Positions 8,447 through 15,464 of a DNA stretch of 49,827 nucleotides are shown here, one piece after another. The position numbers and the translations under genes were made by a program. The stretch comes from Flavobacteriaceae bacterium (GTDB lineage Bacteria > Bacteroidota > Bacteroidia > Flavobacteriales > Flavobacteriaceae). The stretch lies in assembly GCA_030835845.1 (NCBI GenBank), contig JAUROD010000006.1, positions 1 to 49,827 on the forward strand, given 5' to 3'. The notes beneath the pieces were generated by a model that was not told the origin of the DNA, made no database searches, and worked only from the letters and a program-made list of their open reading frames with translations. The first letter of the stretch is position 1, and each line of letters begins with the position of its first letter.

Positions 8447-9265
8447 TTAGAAATTTGGTTTTCTCTTTTCTAAAAAAGCAGTCAGTCCTTCTTTTCCTTC
8501 GTCTGATTCTCTGACATTTGCAATAATCTCTGCAGTATAGTCAATTACTTCGTCACTTGGATTTTGATAGGCTAAATTAAGCAGTAGTGCTTTTGAAATT
8601 TGAACTGCATTTGGTCCATTTAGACTTATTTTTTTGGCGAGATCACGAATAAACTCATCACGTTCTTCACTTGGATATATCCCGTGTAAAAATTTATTTT
8701 TAACCGTTTCTTCTCCAATGACTTCTTCTGCAGAAAGCATAAAGCGATGCGCGTTTCTCAGACCAATTGCTTTAATTACATATGGACCAATGGTTGCTGG
8801 AACCATTCCAATTTTTACTTCACTTAAGCAAATTTTTGTATCGGTTGAACCAAAAGCCATATCACAACAACACACCAAGCCAACTCCACCTCCAAAAACA
8901 GCTCCGTGAACGCGAGCGATGGTTGGTTTTGGAAATTCATGCAATTGATTCATCAGTGTAGCAAGATTGATTGCTTCTAATTTATTTTCATCAAAAGATG
9001 CCTCTCCATTGCTTCGCATATAGTTGATATCTCCTCCTGCACAAAAATGTTTTCCAGACCCAGCCAGAACAAGTACTTTCACTTTTTCGTCCTCAGCTGC
9101 TTGGTCAAGAGCATCAAGTAAGCGTTCGATTTGCGCTCCATTGAAAGCATTATTTACTTGTGGACGGTGCATCACAAGATATAAAACACCCTCAGGGGAG
9201 AGGTATTTTTGAAGGGCTTCGTCTGTGGTTAAATTTTCACAGTTGGAGGGTATAAAATCAATCAA
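8447..9265 (-). CDS. liuC: Enoyl-CoA hydratase/isomerase family protein, probably methylglutaconyl-CoA hydratase
   Basis: A crotonase-fold enzyme of 272 residues. The oxyanion-hole segments are GKHFCAGGDINYM (about residues 70-82) and HGAVFGGGVGLVC (about 119-131). SEVKIGMVPATIGPYVIKAIG resembles 3-methylglutaconyl-CoA hydratases of leucine breakdown more than general fatty-acid hydratases; the exact substrate is inference. The start is TTG at 9265: an in-frame TAA precedes it and there is no upstream ATG. It stands alone between the rhodanese gene and the fructokinase, with no other leucine-degradation gene nearby, so the gene symbol is tentative. It could be another acyl-CoA hydratase. Confidence 0.8.
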   Translation of the reverse strand: MIDFIPSNCENLTTDEALQKYLSPEGVLYLVMHRPQVNNAFNGAQIERLLDALDQAAEDEKVKVLVLAGSGKHFCAGGDINYMRSNGEASFDENKLEAINLATLMNQLHEFPKPTIARVHGAVFGGGVGLVCCCDMAFGSTDTKICLSEVKIGMVPATIGPYVIKAIGLRNAHRFMLSAEEVIGEETVKNKFLHGIYPSEERDEFIRDLAKKISLNGPNAVQISKALLLNLAYQNPSDEVIDYTAEIIANVRESDEGKEGLTAFLEKRKPNF

Positions 9266-9300
9266 GTTTTATTTTTTTAGCTAAGATACTAAATCTACGT

Positions 9301-10209
9301 TTAGGTAAATTGCGCGATATAATCCATCAAGGTAGCTTCACTAATTTGTGCATTTGCTCCTGCACTTCCAGCGACTAAAGCACCCATAGCACAAGCTCGT
9401 TTCAGTGCATCATTCAGCTTGCGTTTTGTCAGTATCCCTTCCAATAGTGTTGCCAAAAAAGAATCTCCAGCTCCAACAGTATCCACCACTTCAATGGGAA
9501 AACCATGTTGGTTGTAGTAATTTCCTTCATGATAGAGCATTGCTCCATCTCCTCCTTTGGTCACACAGATATAGGTGGCTTTTGTATGTAATGCCATATA
9601 TGCTAATTGATCTTCCAATTGGCTTGATTGACAACCGAAGTGTTTACTGATTTCATCAAGTTCATCATCATTAAATTTTATAAAATCTGCCTGAGAAATC
9701 AATTCTTCAAGTAACGAATAACTGTAGTGAGGTGAACGAAGATTTACGTCAAAAACTTTAAAATTAGCATGAGGCAATAATGTATTTAAAGTGTTTTTAG
9801 AAACTGTATCACGTGCAACCAAACTACCAAATAAAAAAACAGAAGAAGTAGAAACTACATCTATCCACTCAGCTGATGGTTCAATTTTATCCCATGCTGC
9901 TGGATGCTCAATTTCATAGGATGCAGATCCATTGGTATCCAGTGATACATTGACAACTCCAGTAGAAAAATCAGATGAATGTTGAATCAAAGAGGTGTCC
10001 AACTTGTTTTCTTGTACGAATTTGATCAGTCGCTTTCCAAGAGGATCTTTTCCAATTTGACTTGCAATAAATGTTTTTACACCCAACGTATTTAGCCGAA
10101 GTGCAACATTGAGAGGCGCGCCTCCAATCTTTTCTCCTTCGGGAAAAACATCCCAAAGAACTTCACCAAAGCATACCACAGTGGCGGGTGTTTTAGTTGA
10201 GTTGGTCAA
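9301..10209 (-). CDS. PfkB-family sugar kinase, probably fructokinase
   Basis: Phosphorylates a sugar with ATP, here most likely fructose freed by the neighbouring GH32. 302 residues with the two PfkB signatures: KIGGAPLNVALRLNTLG near 27 (substrate-binding GG) and VVDTVGAGDSFLATLLEG near 247-264 (anion hole and catalytic Asp). CFGEVLWDVFPEGEKIGGAP is typical of bacterial fructokinases. It is the third gene of the sugar operon; its ATG lies 17 bases inside the GH32 gene, implying translational coupling. The operon runs in the order import, hydrolysis, phosphorylation. Other hexose or nucleoside substrates cannot be excluded from sequence, but context favours fructose. Confidence 0.9.
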   Translation of the reverse strand: MTNSTKTPATVVCFGEVLWDVFPEGEKIGGAPLNVALRLNTLGVKTFIASQIGKDPLGKRLIKFVQENKLDTSLIQHSSDFSTGVVNVSLDTNGSASYEIEHPAAWDKIEPSAEWIDVVSTSSVFLFGSLVARDTVSKNTLNTLLPHANFKVFDVNLRSPHYSYSLLEELISQADFIKFNDDELDEISKHFGCQSSQLEDQLAYMALHTKATYICVTKGGDGAMLYHEGNYYNQHGFPIEVVDTVGAGDSFLATLLEGILTKRKLNDALKRACAMGALVAGSAGANAQISEATLMDYIAQFT

Positions 10210-11752
10210 TGGTAAAATGAGTTAGTTCGATTTCGTTTGATGTAGTCACACTGAGTTGTGTAAAAGGAGTGTCAGGAAAAAAGATTTCGGTCATCACATT
10301 TTTCCCATTATCCCAAAACAGTTCAATGGATGTTTTGTCGATATAAAGCGTCGCTTGAATTGTGTTTGTAGTGGAAACTCGAGGCATTACGGATAAACGG
10401 TGTGCAAATTTATCAGCGAAATCCAATTTCCCAGATTTTCGTCGATCAACATAGTATTCATTCTCTGACGCATCCAGTCCAAAGGCAAGTGAATTATTTG
10501 CACTGTTTGACAACTTAAATTCAATATCCGTATCTTGTTGGAGTGTAATTGTCATTTCGATTTTACTTTTGTGTAATTCAACCGTTGGAGCTTCAACAAG
10601 TGTTTTTTGTGCTGTAACTTTTGTTTGATTCAAATTGATAATTTCTTCAAATCGCGCATCGAGTTCTGTTGCGGGAATAGAATGCAAACGAAATCCATTT
10701 TCATCTTTATGCAATTGAAGTTCACGAGCAATGGTCATTGCGCTTCTCCAGGTCGTGGTAGGAACTTTGGTTGCATAATCCCAATTTGACATCCATCCAA
10801 TAAAGAGCTTATTTCCATTAGAACGCTCTGTATTTTGCCAAGTTACTCCTGCATAATTATCACGTCCAAAATCTACCCAAAAATTATTTTCTTTATCGAG
10901 TTGTGATTTAAATGTTGGGTCTAAACGAAATGTATTACCATCAAAATCACCAACAAAATATTGGGTTGCACTTCCTTCGTTTGGTCCTCCAGGATTGATA
11001 CTTACCAATAAAACCCATTTGGTTTCTCCAGTTGATTCAATTTTTAGAGGGAATAAATCTGGACATTCCCAAACACCTCCATGATGACCAATTGTCTCAC
11101 CAAAATCTGAAAGTAGTTCCCAATCTTTTAGGTTGGGAGAAGAATAAAACATTACTTTTTTTTGTGCTGCTAATACCATAACCCATTGTGAATTGGTATC
11201 ATCCCAAAACACTTTAGGGTCTCTAAAATCTCGGATATCGGGGTTTTTAATCACAGGATTTCCTTCGTATTTTGTCCAAGTCATTCCTTGATCAAGTGAA
11301 TAGGCAATACCTTGTGTTTCTACATCGATTTTTTCAGCTTTTGCTTTTTCGGGGTCGTGGTGGGTAAAAATTGCCACTATGGGTGGGTTTTCAGAAGTAC
11401 CCAAACCTGAGGTGTTTTGGTAATCAACCACTGCACTTCCTGAGAAAATATATCCATGTTCATCTGGATAAAGCGCAATAGGATGTTCTTTCCAATCCAC
11501 CAAATTTTTACTTGTAGCATGTCCCCAGTGCATTGGACCCCACACATTTGAATCTGGATAATATTGAAAATAGAGATGGTATGTTCCGTCTAAATAAAAC
11601 ATTCCATTTGGATCATTCATCCAATTTTCGGCAGGTGTAAAATGAAAACTTGGTCTATAGTTGGTATCGCTATGCATAGCATTTTTGTTTGAGTTTGTTA
11701 CGTCACAAGAAATTAAAAAAATACTCAGTAGGAAAAAGATATATTTTTTCAT
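10193..11752 (-). CDS. GH32 beta-fructosidase (levanase/inulinase/invertase type), lipoprotein
   Basis: Hydrolyses terminal beta-fructosyl links in fructans or sucrose. 519 residues. FFLLSIFLISC is a lipoprotein signal with Cys16, so the enzyme is anchored in the cell envelope. The five-blade propeller carries all three catalytic residues: nucleophile Asp47 in WMNDPNG, Asp178 in FRDPK, and acid/base Glu229 in WECPDLF. A C-terminal beta-sandwich (about 380-519) completes the family architecture. It is the second gene of the operon, 2 bases after the transporter and overlapping the kinase. No SusC/SusD pair accompanies it, so short fructans or sucrose are likelier substrates than long polymers; exo- or endo-action is not decidable here. 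Confidence 0.95.
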   Translation of the reverse strand: MKKYIFFLLSIFLISCDVTNSNKNAMHSDTNYRPSFHFTPAENWMNDPNGMFYLDGTYHLYFQYYPDSNVWGPMHWGHATSKNLVDWKEHPIALYPDEHGYIFSGSAVVDYQNTSGLGTSENPPIVAIFTHHDPEKAKAEKIDVETQGIAYSLDQGMTWTKYEGNPVIKNPDIRDFRDPKVFWDDTNSQWVMVLAAQKKVMFYSSPNLKDWELLSDFGETIGHHGGVWECPDLFPLKIESTGETKWVLLVSINPGGPNEGSATQYFVGDFDGNTFRLDPTFKSQLDKENNFWVDFGRDNYAGVTWQNTERSNGNKLFIGWMSNWDYATKVPTTTWRSAMTIARELQLHKDENGFRLHSIPATELDARFEEIINLNQTKVTAQKTLVEAPTVELHKSKIEMTITLQQDTDIEFKLSNSANNSLAFGLDASENEYYVDRRKSGKLDFADKFAHRLSVMPRVSTTNTIQATLYIDKTSIELFWDNGKNVMTEIFFPDTPFTQLSVTTSNEIELTHFTIDQLN

Positions 11753-11754
11753 TC

Positions 11755-13068
11755 TTACTTAATTAATTGTTTACTGAGTGATTCGAGTGAAACACCTTTC
11801 GTTTCGGGCATCCAAAAATAAACAAATAGCAGCTGAAATACCATCATAAAGGCAAAAAAGCCAAAAACTACCCCTGCACCAATTAGTCCAAATAAAACAG
11901 GGACCAAAGAAGGAATAATTGCTGCCAATACCCAGTGGGTTGAGGTGCCAAAAGACTGTCCTGAACTACGGAGGTGGTTGGGGTAAATTTCAGAAATAAA
12001 TACCCATATCACAGCACCTTGACCAATAGCATGTGAGGCAATAAAAAGAAATAAAAATAAGGGCAGCGCCAAACCTTCCCACTGAAACAAAAATGAAGCT
12101 GCAATCATAGAAAGGGAAATGATATACCCAATGGAGCCGATATACATCAATATTTTTCTTCCTAAACGGTCAATTAGGTTGATTCCAATAAGGGTAAAAA
12201 TCAAGTTGATTAAACCAATTCCTACACTACTAAGCAATGCTGTACTTTCTCCTAGACCACCTTCTTCAAAAATTCGAGGAGCATAATAGAGGAATGCATT
12301 GATTCCTGAAAATTGATTAAAAAAGGCAATCAAAAAAGCAAGGCTGAGGATAAAGCGGTATTTTTTTGCAAAAATACTTTCGTTTGAAGGAGCTTTTTCA
12401 CTGTCTGAAGATATTTCTTGAATCAATAGTTTTGCATCTTCTGAAGCATAGGCTGAGTGAATAATTTCTTCAGCTTCTTCTTTTTTTCCTTGGATATACA
12501 ACCAGCGTGGACTTTTTGGGATACCAAGAACAAAAAGGGTGTAAATAATGGCTGGAACGGCTTCAATTCCTACCATAAATCTCCACGAGTTTTCACCCAA
12601 TCCGCTAAGTGCATAGTTAGAGATAAAGGCAACTAAAATTCCAAAGACAATATTGAATTGGTATAAACCCACAAATCGTCCTCTGTCTTTTGCGGGGGCA
12701 ATTTCTGAAATATAAGCAGGAGCAGCAATTGTAGAAGCTCCAACCCCCAATCCACCGATAAAACGAAATAAAGCAAACACCCATGGGTCGTTCGCTAAGG
12801 CAGAACCAACCGCGGAAAGACTATATAAAATACCAATCCACAATAAGGTATTTTTACGTCCTATTTTTCGGGTGGGAATACCCCCGAAAATTGCTCCAAC
12901 AACTGTTCCCCAAAGTGCCATTGCGATAACAACTGTTCCGTGAAAAAAATCGGAGGAACCCCAAAGTGTTTGAAGTTTTTGGTCGGCTCCTGAAATAACA
13001 ACTGTATCAAATCCAAAGAGAAAGCCTGCTAAAGCTGCTGTTAGCGACCACTGTAATAGTTTATTCAT
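11755..13068 (-). CDS. MFS sugar porter (proton symporter)
   Basis: An inner-membrane transporter of 437 residues with about 12 hydrophobic segments. Sugar-porter signatures are present: GFLFGFDTVVISGA in helix 1, RKIGRK between helices 2 and 3, RFIGGLGVGASTIAAPAYIS, ISEIAPAKDRGR, PKSPRWLYI before the central loop, DRLGRK after helix 8, and PETKG at the C-terminal end. It should import the monosaccharide or sucrose handled by the following GH32 and kinase. It heads the operon. A block of 11-bp tandem repeats begins 14 bases upstream of its ATG and may be its control region. The exact sugar is inferred from context. Confidence 0.93.
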   Translation of the reverse strand: MNKLLQWSLTAALAGFLFGFDTVVISGADQKLQTLWGSSDFFHGTVVIAMALWGTVVGAIFGGIPTRKIGRKNTLLWIGILYSLSAVGSALANDPWVFALFRFIGGLGVGASTIAAPAYISEIAPAKDRGRFVGLYQFNIVFGILVAFISNYALSGLGENSWRFMVGIEAVPAIIYTLFVLGIPKSPRWLYIQGKKEEAEEIIHSAYASEDAKLLIQEISSDSEKAPSNESIFAKKYRFILSLAFLIAFFNQFSGINAFLYYAPRIFEEGGLGESTALLSSVGIGLINLIFTLIGINLIDRLGRKILMYIGSIGYIISLSMIAASFLFQWEGLALPLFLFLFIASHAIGQGAVIWVFISEIYPNHLRSSGQSFGTSTHWVLAAIIPSLVPVLFGLIGAGVVFGFFAFMMVFQLLFVYFWMPETKGVSLESLSKQLIK

Positions 13069-13081
13069 TTTGATTTTATTT

Positions 13082-13125
13082 GGTTTTTGCTCGGTTTTTG
13101 CTCGGTTTATGCTCGGTTTATGGGC
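13082..13125. repeat. Four 11-bp tandem repeats upstream of the sugar operon
   Basis: Units at 13082, 13093, 13104 and 13115: GGTTTTTGCTC twice, GGTTTATGCTC, then GGTTTATGGGC. The period is one DNA helical turn, so all copies face the same side of the duplex. They occupy -14 to -57 relative to the porter ATG and also lie upstream of the divergent dipeptidase gene. Possible operator array or leader RNA repeat; simple replication slippage is the alternative. Confidence 0.8.
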
Positions 13126-13199
13126 TTACTTGTATAAAGTTATCTAAAGAAAGAATAAATCTTCTTAAATTGAAAAAAATTTCACATAATTATACTAAA

Positions 13200-14486
13200 A
13201 TGAATCCAACCTATCCCTCTATTTTCTTTATAATACTCATCTTTACACTGAGTTGTACCACCCAAAATAAGCAAAACTTAAGTAGCGAAGCAGCACGTAT
13301 TCATTCGGAGGTTATTACAATTGATACCCACGACGATATAAACGTTGGCAACTTTACGGATTCAATCAATTATTCGCAGCAAACAAAATCCCAAGTAAAT
13401 TTACCCAATATGAATGCTGGGGGACTTGATGTTGCCTGGTTTATTGTCTATACAGGACAGGCTGAATTAACTTTAGAAGGATATCAAAAAGCGGCAGAAA
13501 ATGCAGACGCAAAATTCACTGCAATTCATCAACTGGTCAATGATTTTGCTCCCGAGCAAATTGAGCTTGCACGTACTGCAGAGGATGTAAGAAGAATTTG
13601 GAAAAGCGGGAAAAAAGTAGCGATGATTGGAGTAGAAAACGCCTATCCACTTGGGGAAGATATCGAAAATGTAAAACGATTTTATGACAGAGGAGCACGC
13701 TATATGTCACTTGCTCATAATGGACATAGCCAACTGTCTGACTCCAATACTGGAGAAAAAGACGGAATATATCTTCACAATGGATTGAGCGAGTTTGGCA
13801 AACAGGTAATTGATCAAATGAATTACCATGGAATCATGGTTGATATTTCGCATCCTTCAAAAGAAGCTATTCGTCAGATGGCAATGCAATCCAAAGCACC
13901 TATTATTGCTTCGCACTCTTCTGCCAGAGCACTTTGTGATCATTCGAGAAACCTCGACGACGAGCAACTACAATGGGTAAAAGAAAGTGGAGGAGTTGTT
14001 CAAACAGTGGCATTTAGCTCCTATTTAAATACCGAAAAACACAATGCTTATAATGCAGCAAAGGATTCTGTATTAAAAGTGGTGGGTGAAAAACACGGAA
14101 TTGAGGTATTGGATAAATATCAAATGCGTGCACTTGAATTTGATGCACTTCAATCGTATATCGAACAACGCAACGAACTATTGGAATTGGCAGCAGCAGA
14201 AATGGAAGCGGTAAAGCAAACACACCCTCCAGTTTCGGTCAGTGATTTTGTTGATCATATCGATTATATAAAAGAAAAAATAGGCATCGATCATGTGGGG
14301 ATAAGCTCAGATTTTGATGGAGGTGGTGGAATTGAAGGATGGCAAGATGCTTCTGAAACACTCAATGTAACCAAAGAATTGGTCAAAAGAGGATATACCC
14401 AAGAAGAAATTGAAAAAATTTGGGGTGGTAATTTGTTGCGCGTTATGGAACAGGTAGAAGCCGTTGCAAAGGAACTTCAAAAATAA
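13200..14486 (+). CDS. Membrane dipeptidase (peptidase family M19), lipoprotein
   Basis: Hydrolyses dipeptides in the cell envelope; renal-dipeptidase fold with two zinc ions. 428 residues from the ATG at 13200. That start gives a clean lipoprotein signal (IILIFTLSC, Cys19); an upstream reading from 13080 would put 40 unlikely residues before it and run through the repeat block. Zinc and catalytic motifs: IDTHDDIN (His44, Asp46), MIGVENAYPLG, MSLAHNGHSQLSDS, VDISHPS, IASHSSARALCDHSRN, and HVGISSDFDGGGG. It diverges from the sugar operon and is followed 23 bases later by a TetR gene in the same direction. Confidence 0.92.
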   Translation: MNPTYPSIFFIILIFTLSCTTQNKQNLSSEAARIHSEVITIDTHDDINVGNFTDSINYSQQTKSQVNLPNMNAGGLDVAWFIVYTGQAELTLEGYQKAAENADAKFTAIHQLVNDFAPEQIELARTAEDVRRIWKSGKKVAMIGVENAYPLGEDIENVKRFYDRGARYMSLAHNGHSQLSDSNTGEKDGIYLHNGLSEFGKQVIDQMNYHGIMVDISHPSKEAIRQMAMQSKAPIIASHSSARALCDHSRNLDDEQLQWVKESGGVVQTVAFSSYLNTEKHNAYNAAKDSVLKVVGEKHGIEVLDKYQMRALEFDALQSYIEQRNELLELAAAEMEAVKQTHPPVSVSDFVDHIDYIKEKIGIDHVGISSDFDGGGGIEGWQDASETLNVTKELVKRGYTQEEIEKIWGGNLLRVMEQVEAVAKELQK

Positions 14487-14509
14487 ATAGACGATATAAT
14501 TTTTATTGA

Positions 14510-15157
14510 ATGGTTAAAAGGAAACCCGGACGCCCAAGTCTTTCCAATACCCTACCTCTAAACACTATTTTAGAAGCGGCTTTACAGGTCTTTTCTGAGG
14601 AAGGATATGGAGGAACGCACCTCAAAGACATCGCGCAAAGTTTGGGAGTAACCAATCCTGTGATGAGTTATCGTTTTGAAAACAAAAGGGATTTATGGGA
14701 AAAAGCCATGGAATTTTTGGGAGACAAACTTGTCGAAAGATTCCATGCCATACAGCTTGAGTATAACGCACTTGAGGGGATTCCTGTAATGCGTGCCTAT
14801 GTCACTCAATACATTTATTTTTTGGCAGAAAATCCAGCTCTTTACAAAATACTAGCTCAAGAAATGGGACAAAAAAGTTGGCGCTCTCAGTATTTGATTG
14901 ATAAACTATTTAATCCACTTATTTGGTTTGGAGAAAAAAGCATTGAGTCTCCAATGGATTCTCTTAAAGAGTTTAAAACCATTCCAAGACCTAACTTTAT
15001 TTCTATTATTTTGGGTGCTTCAAGTAGTTTTTTTGCGTTGGAACAACTTCTTAAAAGTCAATATGGATCGGATGTATTTGACCAAGAACAAATAAAACAC
15101 CATGCAGAGGTGGTCAATCGGATTATTTTTGACCAATTTGAACACAAAACTAAATAA
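14510..15157 (+). CDS. TetR/AcrR family transcriptional regulator
   Basis: A DNA-binding repressor-type protein of 215 residues. The N-terminal helix-turn-helix spans about 15-62 (ILEAALQVFSEEGYGGTHLK, then DIAQSLGVTNPVMSYRFENK) after a basic RKPGRPS arm. The C-terminal ligand domain is variable and gives no ligand. It lies 23 bases after the dipeptidase gene and faces the fatty-acid oxidation operon. Many TetR proteins beside fad genes respond to acyl-CoA, so that operon is the natural target; this is inference from position. A perfect 8-8-8 inverted repeat upstream of fadA (18863-18886) is a candidate operator. Confidence 0.9.
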   Translation: MVKRKPGRPSLSNTLPLNTILEAALQVFSEEGYGGTHLKDIAQSLGVTNPVMSYRFENKRDLWEKAMEFLGDKLVERFHAIQLEYNALEGIPVMRAYVTQYIYFLAENPALYKILAQEMGQKSWRSQYLIDKLFNPLIWFGEKSIESPMDSLKEFKTIPRPNFISIILGASSSFFALEQLLKSQYGSDVFDQEQIKHHAEVVNRIIFDQFEHKTK

Positions 15158-15417
15158 ATAGATAAGCCCCCGCATAAAGCGGGGGACTAACCTACTTATG
15201 AAACCGACTCGTTCCATCTTACCTTCTGGTTCTAAGGCTTGATTTATGGTTTTTCCATCCGCATTCCCCCCCCGTGGGGGGAGGGGGGGTGAATTATATT
15301 AAAGAAAATTAGATGTAGTCTATTGAAAATAAATACGTTAGTACTTTATTTTTATCTTCTATTTTAGAGTACTACTTTGTTTTTGTTTTTATTTAAGTTT
15401 GGTTATGAGACAAAAAA
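15158..15417. other. Gene-free interval with GC-rich hairpin, micro-ORF and C/G tract
   Basis: No conventional gene lies between TetR and the fad operon. The interval holds (i) a hairpin CCCCCGC-ATAAA-GCGGGGG at 15167-15185 without a downstream T-tract; (ii) a 14-codon open frame 15198-15242 (MKPTRSILPSGSKA) about 12 bases after the hairpin; and (iii) C8-GT-G6-A-G7 at 15266-15289, which can fold as a hairpin. The composition is sharply richer in G and C than the surroundings. It could be an intergenic repeat, a small RNA or remnant foreign DNA; 15300-15417 is ordinary AT-rich sequence. Confidence 0.55.
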
Positions 15418-15439
15418 ACCGCTTTCAAAAGAAAGCGGT
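15418..15439 (-). terminator. Terminator of the fad operon
   Basis: A 9-bp perfect stem ACCGCTTTC/GAAAGCGGT with a 4-base loop. On the minus strand it is followed by TTTTTTGTC, placed 26 bases after the fadB/J stop codon. Confidence 0.9.
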
Positions 15440-15464
15440 ATATATAAAACGATGGGAAGAAAAA

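Noticed and set aside
13080-13199. 40 extra N-terminal residues for the M19 dipeptidase
   Set aside because: They are coded by the tandem-repeat block and AT-rich leader, and would bury the lipoprotein signal peptide; ATG 13200 is the better start.
15266-15289. C8/G6/G7 tract as a G-quadruplex
   Set aside because: Only two G-runs separated by one A exist; a C/G hairpin is the simpler fold. Kept only as part of the unusual island.
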